Origin: JBCCYM01 sp039190005
GTDB lineage: Bacteria > Pseudomonadota > Gammaproteobacteria > UBA12402
Direction of reading: 5' to 3'
Assembly (NCBI GenBank): GCA_039190005.1
Contig: JBCCYM010000025.1
Span: 1 to 22,378 of the forward strand
DNA length: 22,378 nucleotides
The notes below the pieces were generated by a model that ran no database searches, was not told where the DNA came from, and worked only from the letters and a program-made list of their open reading frames with translations. Numbering within the stretch: position 1 is the first letter of the stretch; the number at the start of each line of letters is the position of its first letter. Of this stretch, positions 1 through 6,600 are shown piece by piece. The translations under genes and the position numbers were made by a program.

Positions 1-1
1 A

Positions 2-217
2 TTATCCTCACTTTTCTCAACATTAGCCGCTTATTATTTTTCTCCTCACAATACCAGTTTATTGCTGTGGGCTATTTTTTTCGGTTTATTTCTTGGGTTA
101 TATCGTGTGGGGGAATCGAAAATACAGCAAATTTTTAGTCTTTTATGTTATATTTGGACTCACACTGATAGTAATTATTATCATCACTTGCAGTCTAACG
201 CTTTTGCAAGGATATAG
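2..217 (+). pseudogene. N-terminal part of the FUSC-family gene, in a different frame (runs off the left edge)
   Basis: The frame beginning at base 2 is open until a TAG at about 216-218. Its first 35-40 codons read like the hydrophobic N-terminal half of a FUSC transporter (…LLLWAIFFGLFLGLYRVG). The membrane protein then continues in the next frame (main FUSC entry). The two frames join smoothly if one G is removed from the five-G run at 109-113, which would give …GLYRVGNRKYSKFLVF…. I see the two overlapping open frames directly. That they are one gene broken by a one-base insertion, or by a sequencing error, is inference. The true start lies left of the window. Confidence 0.5.
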
Positions 218-1460
218 CATTATTATTTTTACAATACTAAGCTTTATATGTTTATGTTTTCCTAGATATATCCAAAGCAGTACATTGACAAGTACATTTC
301 TTGTTGTATTTATGGTTTTAACTATCTTTGTTTATCACAGCACCAGTCCCAAAACCTTATCTTCAGCCATTCTTTCACCTTTGATTGCCTGTGCTTTTGG
401 TGGCACAGCGACAATATTATTAACCATACTACTGCCAAAAGCGGCTATTCCTGTTAATGCTTGTAATAAAGATAGTTATGTGTTTAAGAAAGCATTTCGA
501 TTAGCTATAATTATTAATGTGTCATTTTTATTATCCTATTTTTTCCACGTTCAAAATGTAATTTGGGTGGTTGCATCCGCAATAGTAATCGTTCAGCAAA
601 ATATAGGCGCGAGTATTAAACGTTCTGGTGAACGACTATTGGGAACATTTATTGGCATTGTAGTAGGCACTATTTTAGCACATTTTATTTTTCGACATTA
701 TCCTTATACACTCTTTAGCGCTTATATTTTAATTTTCTTTGCATTTTTATTCTTGCAGTGTCATTATGTTTTAAGTATGAGTTTTTTTGTTTTGCTACTG
801 GCAATCGGTTTTTTTCTTCTCAAGCCACCGTATATTACAGTTAACTATTTCTTAGTAGCACGACTATTCGACACACTTTTAGGTATTGTTATCGGCTTAA
901 TGGGGGAGTTATTCATTTTTCCTCGAAGTTTATTGAATGATGTAAGAAGCAACATCAAAGAAATATTACTTAAATTTTCACAAACACTTTATACACTTTC
1001 TGTGTCCAATAACAAAAATAGGGTTGAAACGCATTTGGCAGCCATTGAACAATTAATTGCTCTTTTAAAGCAAAAATTAAATGATTATCGTTATGAGCCT
1101 CTGACTATGTTGTCAAAACGACGCTATTACATACATCAACTTTACCAACTACTTGTTGAAATATATCAAGAAATGCTAAACTTGAATTATGATGGAGCGA
1201 AGCAAGCTAAACAAAGCATTGATTGTTTATCGTTTAATGATCTTCATGAGGCGATAAAATCACTTGCAGGTTTATCCCTTGATCAATCCTCAGAAAAAAT
1301 TGATCAATGCTTAATTATTTTGGAAAGACAATCACAATATTCAAATACAGAAAGTATTAGAGCGGAAACGTTATCAATGCTTAATAAGCAAATAAAACAA
1401 CTCGCATTATTATATCAAACTATTTTAAGAACACCTTGTTGGTTGCCGCGCTGGACATGA
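93..1460 (+). CDS. FUSC-family inner-membrane protein (aromatic acid exporter-like), 5' part out of frame
   Basis: Inner-membrane protein of the FUSC/YccS/AaeB-like superfamily, whose characterised members export aromatic acids. The open frame from a TTG at 93 gives 455 residues. Hydrophobic segments lie at about 15-35, 42-60, 66-82 and 90-115. A second bundle begins at about 134, where residues 134-200 carry the typical FUSC_2 pattern (AFRLAI…VIWVVASAIVIVQQNIGASIKRSGERLLGT split over two helices). A long soluble helical C-terminus follows from about 285. The TTG has no good ribosome site, and a better N-terminus exists in the overlapping upstream frame, so 93 is probably not the real start. 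The gene is likely frameshifted at the G run 109-113 and truncated by the window. It converges on the acyltransferase gene. The substrate is unknown. Confidence 0.7.
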   Translation: MGYIVWGNRKYSKFLVFYVIFGLTLIVIIIITCSLTLLQGYSIIIFTILSFICLCFPRYIQSSTLTSTFLVVFMVLTIFVYHSTSPKTLSSAILSPLIACAFGGTATILLTILLPKAAIPVNACNKDSYVFKKAFRLAIIINVSFLLSYFFHVQNVIWVVASAIVIVQQNIGASIKRSGERLLGTFIGIVVGTILAHFIFRHYPYTLFSAYILIFFAFLFLQCHYVLSMSFFVLLLAIGFFLLKPPYITVNYFLVARLFDTLLGIVIGLMGELFIFPRSLLNDVRSNIKEILLKFSQTLYTLSVSNNKNRVETHLAAIEQLIALLKQKLNDYRYEPLTMLSKRRYYIHQLYQLLVEIYQEMLNLNYDGAKQAKQSIDCLSFNDLHEAIKSLAGLSLDQSSEKIDQCLIILERQSQYSNTESIRAETLSMLNKQIKQLALLYQTILRTPCWLPRWT

Positions 1461-1585
1461 ATGAAGATGATCTATCATTTATCCTCAAAATCAGTGATTA
1501 TCCATCGTCAACCATTCAACATCTAAAATAATATAGCCTGTGATAACATCTGTTTGATTACCACCATCAGGCAATTGCTATTCGT

Positions 1586-2452
1586 TTATTTTTCGCCTTT
1601 CCAACGGCGATGAGACCATAGCCATTGTTCGGGATGACGCAATAACATTTTTTCTAAACATTGGTTATAAATAAGCGTATTTTGATAAACTTCTTCTGCT
1701 TTATTATTACATGCTTGCCAAGCTAAGGCAGGAAGAAATTCTAAAATATGTTGGTTATTTTCGTCTTTATAAAGATAAGCGGGGACAACAGGGGTGTGTA
1801 ATTTTTGTGCCAATCTTGCTAAAGCTTGGTAAGTGCCACATTTTTCACCAAAAAATTCTACCATAATGCCATCACCATTCTTTACATGTGCGTGTTGATC
1901 TAGAACAAAGCAAATGATATTTTTCTTCCTCAGCAAATTATAGATTTTTAATAAGGATTTATTATTTTTAGGAATGACTTCAATGCCCATTTTGCGATAG
2001 TTTTTAAACAACAAACGTTCAATACATTTATTCTTTATCTGCCGCCTGATACCGTAGAATTTTTTTTCTGAATTAGCTAGTGTTGCCACTGTGCCTAGTT
2101 CCCAGCTGCCAAAATGACCGGTTAATAATAATATGCCTTTATCTTGTTTAATCGCTTCTTCTATATGCTGTAGTCCAATAATTTTGCCGTATTGTTTGAT
2201 TTTTTTTCGAGATAAGAAAGGAATTTTTAGACTATCGAGTAATGCGGAAAATAAATGTTTGTAAAAAAGGCAACTGAGTTTTTTAATTTGACGATGAGTT
2301 AAACTATCCTTGAAAACACGATGCATGTTTTCTAAAATAACCTTTTTTCTGTAAGGAATAACATAGTAAAAAAATCCACCTATTAATGACCATTTTTTAT
2401 TATTAATGCAAGCGGCTAATTCACTGTTTAACGCCGGTTCTTTTGTCATCAT
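1586..2452 (-). CDS. LpxL/HtrB-type lipid A (lysophospholipid) acyltransferase
   Basis: Predicted acyltransferase of the LpxL/LpxM (HtrB/MsbB) family, which adds secondary acyl chains to lipid A at the cytoplasmic face of the inner membrane. The 288-residue length is close to the family norm of about 300. The catalytic HX4E motif is present as H113-FGSW-E118 inside LLLTGHFGSWELG. Other family landmarks are LDQ at 184-186, FFG at 200-202 followed by GT and an ALARLA helix, and the C-terminal HPEQWLWSHRRW. The usual single N-terminal membrane helix is weak, with only a short hydrophobic stretch at about 22-33. The start is the first of two adjacent ATGs, with an AGGA ribosome site about 10 bases upstream. 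It lies 57 bases after the helicase gene on the same strand, so co-transcription is possible. Which acyl position it modifies cannot be read from sequence. Confidence 0.85.
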   Translation of the reverse strand: MMTKEPALNSELAACINNKKWSLIGGFFYYVIPYRKKVILENMHRVFKDSLTHRQIKKLSCLFYKHLFSALLDSLKIPFLSRKKIKQYGKIIGLQHIEEAIKQDKGILLLTGHFGSWELGTVATLANSEKKFYGIRRQIKNKCIERLLFKNYRKMGIEVIPKNNKSLLKIYNLLRKKNIICFVLDQHAHVKNGDGIMVEFFGEKCGTYQALARLAQKLHTPVVPAYLYKDENNQHILEFLPALAWQACNNKAEEVYQNTLIYNQCLEKMLLRHPEQWLWSHRRWKGEK

Positions 2453-2509
2453 TATAGTTTAATCCTGGCAGGAAATAGGTATCTGAGCTGCCATAAGTAA
2501 TTTTGGTAA

Positions 2510-3631
2510 TTATTTATTTAATTGTTTTTTTGCTTTATTTTTTTTAACAGTCGGATTTAGCGTCTTATTGATAATTCGCCATTTTTTTTCATCCGCGGGT
2601 GTGACAAAGCACATTGCCGAACCTGTGGTTCCGGCGCGCGCTGTTCTGCCAACACGATGTATGTAGTCTTCGCTACATTGAGGGATGTCATAATTAATCA
2701 CATGTTTTATATGATGGATATCCAATCCGCGCGCGGCAATATCGGTGGCGACTAAAATTCGATATTTTCTTTTGCGAAAAGCGGCAAGGACGCGCTCTCT
2801 TTTATTTTGTCGTAAATCACCATGCATGGCGATGGCGCGGTATTGCTGTTTAGAAAGTTTTGTCGCTAGTTTTGACGCTTGATATTTAGTTTTGACAAAA
2901 ACAATAATCGACCCGTCACATTGGTCAAGTTGTTCGGTTAGTTTACTGTATTTTTGCTTAACCGACATCCGCAAGGCTTTATGCTTGATTTTTTTGGCGG
3001 GCGCGGAAGGATTGTCGACAATTACTTGTAGTGGATCGGATAGATATTTTTTTGAAATTTTAATAATGTGCTTAGATAATGTCGCGGAAAATAAAAGTGT
3101 TTGCCTTGATTCGGGCATGTGCGCCATTATTTTTTCTACCTGAATGGTGAAGCCCATATCGAGCATGCGATCTGTTTCATCAAGCACTAAGAATCCGGTA
3201 TCGTGCAATTTTAAATGATTTCGTTCCAGATGATCATTGATGCGCCCCGGTGTGCCAACTATTAAACGTGGATGATCGCGTAATTGTCGAATTTGTTTAA
3301 GCATTGACGCGCCGCCAATCAATAATGTTGATTTAACATTGGATTGTTTGCCTAACATGGTTTGCAGCTGCGATATAACCTGTGTGGCCAGTTCGCGAGT
3401 AGGTGCCAGCACCAATGCCTTGCTCTGTGCGTTAGACATTAATTTCGTGACTAAAGGTATGCCAAAAGCGGCGGTTTTACCCGTACCGGTTTGGGCGGAG
3501 CCTAGAATATCTCTACCGGAAAGTGCCGGTGGAATGGCTTTAATTTGAATGGGCGTTGGTTGATAAAACGCCATGTTATCCAGCGCGCGATGGAGTGTTT
3601 TTGGCAGTGCCAGTGCGTTAAAATTTTTCAT
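2510..3631 (-). CDS. DEAD-box ATP-dependent RNA helicase (RhlE-like) with a DETD motif II
   Basis: ATP-dependent RNA helicase of superfamily 2 that remodels RNA or ribosomal precursors in the cytoplasm. The ATG at 3631 is preferred (373 residues). The open frame extends to a TTG at 3673, but the family N-terminus (MKNFNALALP…) begins at the ATG. Visible motifs are the Q motif PTPIQ at 25-29, Walker A AQTGTGKT at 46-53, PTRELA at 77-82, motif II DETD at 151-154, SAT at 182-184, ATDIAARGLD at 295-304 and HRVGRTARAG at 325-334. The only departure from the canonical set is T for A in motif II, confirmed from the codons (GAT GAA ACA GAT on the minus strand). The C-terminal tail is short and lysine-rich, which fits RhlE/SrmB-like proteins better than DbpA or DeaD. 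It sits between the cold-shock gene and the acyltransferase on the same strand. Confidence 0.92.
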   Translation of the reverse strand: MKNFNALALPKTLHRALDNMAFYQPTPIQIKAIPPALSGRDILGSAQTGTGKTAAFGIPLVTKLMSNAQSKALVLAPTRELATQVISQLQTMLGKQSNVKSTLLIGGASMLKQIRQLRDHPRLIVGTPGRINDHLERNHLKLHDTGFLVLDETDRMLDMGFTIQVEKIMAHMPESRQTLLFSATLSKHIIKISKKYLSDPLQVIVDNPSAPAKKIKHKALRMSVKQKYSKLTEQLDQCDGSIIVFVKTKYQASKLATKLSKQQYRAIAMHGDLRQNKRERVLAAFRKRKYRILVATDIAARGLDIHHIKHVINYDIPQCSEDYIHRVGRTARAGTTGSAMCFVTPADEKKWRIINKTLNPTVKKNKAKKQLNK

Positions 3632-3766
3632 TTTTTTCTCGCAGTAAAGGTTGATAGTTATCAATTGCTTCAACCAAAGTCTGCAAAATTTTTTCTTATT
3701 TGGCAGGAATAGGCATACAACCTTTTAGTCACGCCCACGTTATCATATTAGTTAATAGCGCTTAAA

Positions 3767-3976
3767 TTAAATGAGTTTTATATCAGCCGCGGATGTTTTA
3801 CCTGAACGATCATCTTTTTTCAGTTCATAGCTTACACTTTGTCCTTCTGAAAGACTGGCGATACCGGCAGCTTGTAAGTCTGAAATATGAACAAATACAT
3901 CGTTACCACCTTCATCCGGTGTAATAAATCCAAACCGCTTGCTTGAATTAAAGAATTTAACTTTACCTGTTGGCAT
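3767..3976 (-). CDS. Cold-shock-domain protein (CspA family)
   Basis: Small single-stranded nucleic acid-binding protein consisting of one cold-shock domain of 69 residues, the usual CspA size. The RNP1 motif appears as KRFGFI at about 13-18 (the first G of the common KGFGFI is R here). RNP2 is DVFVHI at about 26-31. The domain opens with the typical GKVKFFN. The ATG at 3976 has a strong AGAGGA ribosome site about 8-10 bases upstream. A candidate promoter at 4122-4149 would give a 5' leader of roughly 140 bases, in keeping with the long, structured leaders of regulated cold-shock genes. It is divergent from the lipoprotein gene and lies about 135 bases upstream of the helicase start on the same strand. 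Cold-shock proteins and DEAD-box helicases are often functionally linked in cold adaptation. Confidence 0.95.
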   Translation of the reverse strand: MPTGKVKFFNSSKRFGFITPDEGGNDVFVHISDLQAAGIASLSEGQSVSYELKKDDRSGKTSAADIKLI

Positions 3977-4121
3977 AATAATATTTCCTCTTTAAGTAAA
4001 TTATTGTTTATCAATAGCATGCATAGATGCTCTAAATTAAAACTAGACATGAAAATATGACGAAGTTTGGATGGATAAGAAAAAATTTATTAGGATGGGA
4101 CTAATTGAAATATATTAACTT

Positions 4122-4149
4122 ATTATATCGACTCAGCATTTTTAATCAA
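4122..4149 (-). promoter_or_regulatory. Candidate sigma-70 promoter of the cold-shock gene
   Basis: On the minus strand there is TTGATT (4144-4149), a 16-base spacer and a perfect TATAAT (4122-4127). Transcription would start near 4115 and leave a leader of about 140 bases before the cold-shock ATG. The -35 hexamer overlaps the left arm of the inverted repeat at 4138-4200. Confidence 0.5.
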
Positions 4150-4200
4150 ATCTATGGCGCAGTATAACAGCTATTTTGCGAAATAGCAATGATTAAAAAT
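4138..4200. repeat. Nested inverted repeat between the cold-shock and lipoprotein genes
   Basis: The outer arms ATTTTTAATCA (4138-4148) and TGATTAAAAAT (4190-4200) are perfect 11-base complements. Inside lies a second perfect hairpin, GCTATTT-TGCG-AAATAGC (4170-4187). The function is unknown. It could be a structured leader, an operator or a small repeat element. Confidence 0.6.
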
Positions 4201-4249
4201 AGAATATTTAGGTAAACTAGTGAAGGGTATAAATTTTTGCTATAAATCC

Positions 4250-4277
4250 TTGAAATTTTTTTTATATCGCAGATAAT
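4250..4277 (+). promoter_or_regulatory. Candidate sigma-70 promoter of the lipoprotein gene
   Basis: TTGAAA (4250-4255), a 16-base spacer and GATAAT (4272-4277), each hexamer matching 5 of 6 consensus bases. The start would be near 4284, giving a leader of about 90 bases to the ATG at 4373. Confidence 0.5.
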
Positions 4278-4372
4278 TGCGTGGGTTTATGGTCATAAAT
4301 TTTCAAGTTCTCGAGATTGAAATTATGGCGTAACTATTCGATTAATTTAACAAAAAATGAGAGAGGGTTAAT

Positions 4373-4918
4373 ATGTATAAGTTTTTAATTACTTTTTTAA
4401 AAGTGCTAAGTGTGGCGCCTTTGGCTTTTTTAGTGGGGTGTGCTACCATTGTAAATGGCAGGCATCAGACTGTATCTGTAACAACACCGCCTACGACCGG
4501 GGCTTCATGTATGTTGACTAACAATAAAGGAACTTGGTATGTTGATAAAACACCAGCCTCGGTTGTTGTGCATAGATCATATGAAGATCTTACTGTGACC
4601 TGTCATAAACATGCTTTTGAACCAAGCACAAAAGCGATTAAATCTAACACAAAGAAAATGGCTTTCGGTAACGCGGTATTCGGAGGTGTCATTGGCGCGG
4701 GTGTGGATGTTTCTGACGGCGCGGCTTATTCTTATCCAAACAAAATTGTTATCCCAATGAAGCCAATAAACGCGTCTTCTCAAACAGATAATAATACCGA
4801 CAATAATAAGGCTGTGAGCCAAGATCAAGCAACAGCATTGCTAGCTAATACAGATGATACTGCTGCCGATAGTGGCGATAGCACTGCCGATAGTACAGAC
4901 AAAAAAGAAGATAAATAG
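4373..4918 (+). CDS. Small predicted outer-membrane lipoprotein with an acidic low-complexity tail
   Basis: Predicted lipoprotein of 181 residues. A short basic/hydrophobic signal peptide ends in the lipobox LVGC, with Cys23 the acylated residue. Position +2 is Ala, so outer-membrane sorting is expected. The mature part (about 24-130) has a compact domain with TIVNGRHQTVSVTTPP, a Cys-containing stretch and a glycine-rich GNAVFGGVIGAGVDVSDGAA segment. It resembles small lipoproteins seen in gammaproteobacteria, but I cannot name the family firmly. Residues 135-181 are low-complexity and rich in Asp, Ser, Thr and Ala, with a repeated D-[ST]-[AT]-A-D-S pattern. An AGAGGG ribosome site precedes the ATG, and a strong terminator follows at 4986-5018. 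It appears to be a single-gene unit. The function is unknown. Confidence 0.8.
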   Translation: MYKFLITFLKVLSVAPLAFLVGCATIVNGRHQTVSVTTPPTTGASCMLTNNKGTWYVDKTPASVVVHRSYEDLTVTCHKHAFEPSTKAIKSNTKKMAFGNAVFGGVIGAGVDVSDGAAYSYPNKIVIPMKPINASSQTDNNTDNNKAVSQDQATALLANTDDTAADSGDSTADSTDKKEDK

Positions 4919-4985
4919 TATATAAATTTAATTAGCTGTAGCTTGGCCAGTTGGAATTTAATAAGCCATAGCTTCTCTTATTGAC

Positions 4986-5018
4986 ATCCCTATGGTATAT
5001 CCATAGGGATTGTTTGTT
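4986..5018 (+). terminator. Rho-independent terminator after the lipoprotein gene
   Basis: A perfect 10-base stem, ATCCCTATGG (4986-4995) and CCATAGGGAT (5001-5010), with a TATAT loop, followed by TGTTTGTT. It lies between convergent genes and could also serve the minus-strand racemase-like gene. Confidence 0.8.
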
Positions 5019-5029
5019 CACTACCGGCA

Positions 5030-5656
5030 TTAATTATTTAACAAAGCCTTTGTAAGCAACTCAAACGTAACACTTACAGGATCAACCACATGAATGCCAG
5101 GACCAAACTCGCTCCGTAAGACTTCTTCCAGTTTCGGGGCTGTGCCGATAAAACTACCGCAGCCAAGGGTAAAACAATCCACCTCATTCATGACGATTTC
5201 TTTTTCAGCGATTGACGCCAATTTGCTGATCAGCGCCTCATCTTGTCTGATTTCGGCTGGTGCTAGATTTGGCGCGTGTTGAGATAACACATAGTTTCCA
5301 GAGACACCAAGGTCATCAATAATAGGTTGCCAGAATGCGTTATGTGCTAACATGGCTGATATGATTGTGAATTTTTTCTTAGAAAGAGCGCTTGCCTGTT
5401 TAATCGCCTCTCGACCGAGTGATACAATCGGAATATCAACATAATCTCTTAGTTTGTTTACTGTCAATTCACCAAACGCGTAATAAATGATCGCGGCGGC
5501 GCCTTGTTTTGCCATCTGTTTGGATTTTATGTCTTTAAGATGAGTATCGGCGTAGTGAAGTTGATAGGTAACGTCAGAGGTATTATAACAATCAATATCT
5601 GTTTGAATCAGTATATCAGGATTATTAACTGGTAATATGACGGCAATTGTTTTCAT
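5030..5656 (-). CDS. Asp/Glu/hydantoin racemase superfamily protein lacking the first catalytic Cys
   Basis: Protein of the Asp/Glu/hydantoin racemase superfamily, whose enzymes epimerise small amino-acid-like substrates using two cysteines. With the ATG at 5656 it has 208 residues. The open frame reaches a TTG at 5692, but the natural N-terminal beta strand MKTIAVILPVN begins at the ATG. The first half carries AAAIIYYAFGE at 53-63, where family members usually have a catalytic Cys before F; here Ala60 is found. The second half keeps FTLGCGSFIG with Cys166. The pattern DIPIVSLGREAIKQA at 74-88 fits the family core. With one cysteine missing, ordinary two-base racemisation is doubtful; a decarboxylase-like, isomerase or non-enzymatic role is possible. 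It is transcribed alone, between a terminator and the grpE promoter region. Confidence 0.7.
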   Translation of the reverse strand: MKTIAVILPVNNPDILIQTDIDCYNTSDVTYQLHYADTHLKDIKSKQMAKQGAAAIIYYAFGELTVNKLRDYVDIPIVSLGREAIKQASALSKKKFTIISAMLAHNAFWQPIIDDLGVSGNYVLSQHAPNLAPAEIRQDEALISKLASIAEKEIVMNEVDCFTLGCGSFIGTAPKLEEVLRSEFGPGIHVVDPVSVTFELLTKALLNN

Positions 5657-5725
5657 CGAGTATTCTTCATTATATGGGCTTGAAATATCCAAATATGACC
5701 ATATAGTAAACTACTATTACGATTG

Positions 5726-5754
5726 TTGACATCTAAATTTTTTAATATTTTAAG
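5726..5754 (+). promoter_or_regulatory. Candidate promoter upstream of grpE
   Basis: A perfect TTGACA (5726-5731), a 17-base spacer and a weak TTTAAG -10 (5749-5754, 4 of 6). The -10 lies in the left arm of the palindrome at 5746-5774, so a protein bound there could block it. Confidence 0.3.
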
Positions 5755-5774
5755 CAGTTGCACTGCTTAAAATA
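5746..5774. repeat. 13-base perfect palindrome upstream of grpE
   Basis: The arms TATTTTAAGCAGT (5746-5758) and ACTGCTTAAAATA (5762-5774) are perfect complements around a TGC centre. It is not a CIRCE element. It could be an operator for either divergent gene, a terminator, or the edge of the adjacent repeat. Confidence 0.6.
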
Positions 5775-5775
5775 A

Positions 5776-5804
5776 CTGGATTCCCGCTTTCGCGGGAATG
5801 ACAG
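5776..5804. repeat. dRS3/REP-like hairpin repeat
   Basis: The core is ATTCCCGC-TTTC-GCGGGAAT (5780-5799), flanked by CTGG and GACA. This matches the dispersed palindrome known as dRS3 in Neisseria and found in similar form in many proteobacteria. It usually occurs in many copies per genome, in intergenic DNA. Only one copy was seen here. Confidence 0.65.
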
Positions 5805-5856
5805 ATTTGTAAGATTTCAACAATCCCACTACAGATAAACAAGTGAGGAAAGCATT

Positions 5857-6498
5857 GTGAGCAAAAAAGTAAAAAAGGCTGAGAATGAAACAGTGGTTGA
5901 GCAAGAAACTGAAGCGCAAACACAGGTTGAGGATAGTCTTTGTGATGATGCGCCGAAAGGCGATGAACAGCGGATTGACGAAGATCAAGTCGTTTCATCC
6001 GAATCGGTTGATGAGGCACAAGCATCTGCTGACGTAGTTGAAACCTTTGACGAGTCAGTTGAAGAAATGGAAGAAAAGATTACGGCTCTGGAAGATCAGT
6101 TATTGCGCACGCGTGCTGATATGGAGAATATCCGTCGTCGGGCCGAGCGTGATGTGACCAACGCGCATAAATATGGTTTAGAAAAGATTATCAACGCGCT
6201 ATTGCCAGTCATGGATAGTCTGGAAAAAGCCCAGGATCATGCCGCGAATCATCCCGACGCGCAGGAAATTCATGAGGGTGTGGTGTTAACGATTAAAATG
6301 TTTTTGGATGTGCTGCAAAAATTTGATGTTGAGCAGATTGATCCGATCAATGATCGTTTTGATCCTCAGGCGCATGAGGCGATGTCCATGGTCGCGCAAG
6401 AAGATGTTGATTCAGAGACTGTCGTCAATGTCTTGCAAAAGGGCTATAAGCTCAATGGACGTTTGATTCGTCCAGCGCGTGTGTTTGTCAGTAAGTGA
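5857..6498 (+). CDS. grpE: GrpE, nucleotide exchange factor of the DnaK chaperone
   Basis: GrpE releases ADP from DnaK so that the chaperone can cycle. The protein has 213 residues, near the usual 190-210. The first 65 residues are acidic and low-complexity. A long coiled-coil helix follows (EEKITALEDQLLRTRADMEN at about 71-90, then the IRRRAERD segment). The globular beta domain comes next, with the signature FDP near residue 168 and GRLIRPARV at the C-terminus. The start is a GTG at 5857, with a GAGGAA ribosome site about 9 bases upstream; no ATG fits as well. It is first in the plus-strand order grpE-dnaK-dnaJ. The 102-base gap to dnaK contains its own candidate promoter. Confidence 0.97.
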   Translation: MSKKVKKAENETVVEQETEAQTQVEDSLCDDAPKGDEQRIDEDQVVSSESVDEAQASADVVETFDESVEEMEEKITALEDQLLRTRADMENIRRRAERDVTNAHKYGLEKIINALLPVMDSLEKAQDHAANHPDAQEIHEGVVLTIKMFLDVLQKFDVEQIDPINDRFDPQAHEAMSMVAQEDVDSETVVNVLQKGYKLNGRLIRPARVFVSK

Positions 6499-6526
6499 TT
6501 TTTTCCATAAAAATTGAGGCTTATCT

Positions 6527-6554
6527 CTTGAAATTGGGCAAAAAGTCATCATAT
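6527..6554 (+). promoter_or_regulatory. Candidate sigma-32 heat-shock promoter of dnaK
   Basis: CTTGAA (6527-6532), 14 bases, then CATCATAT (6547-6554). The sigma-32 consensus is CTTGAA, 13-15 bases, CCCCATNT; the -35 is perfect and the -10 matches all but two positions. A sigma-70 reading (TTGAAA, 18 bases, TATAGG at 6552-6557) overlaps it. Confidence 0.5.
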
Positions 6555-6600
6555 AGGCAGTAATACTATGTTAATGTGTAGAAAACCGGAGTAAGTAAAT

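Noticed and set aside
1458..1532. 24-codon open frame MNEDDLSFILK… overlapping the FUSC stop
   Set aside because: It has no ribosome site and no recognisable family, and it is very short; more likely chance or a frameshifted tail.
3832..4050. 72-codon minus-strand frame overlapping the cold-shock gene
   Set aside because: It lies in another frame over a certain cold-shock gene and has no family pattern.
5669..5674. TATAAT on the minus strand just before the racemase-like gene
   Set aside because: It would start transcription only a few bases before the ATG and has no convincing -35 hexamer.
5750..6025. Minus-strand frames containing CHSRESGNPV and VIPAKAGI
   Set aside because: These are the familiar translations of the dRS3-like hairpin repeat and run antisense into grpE; not genes.
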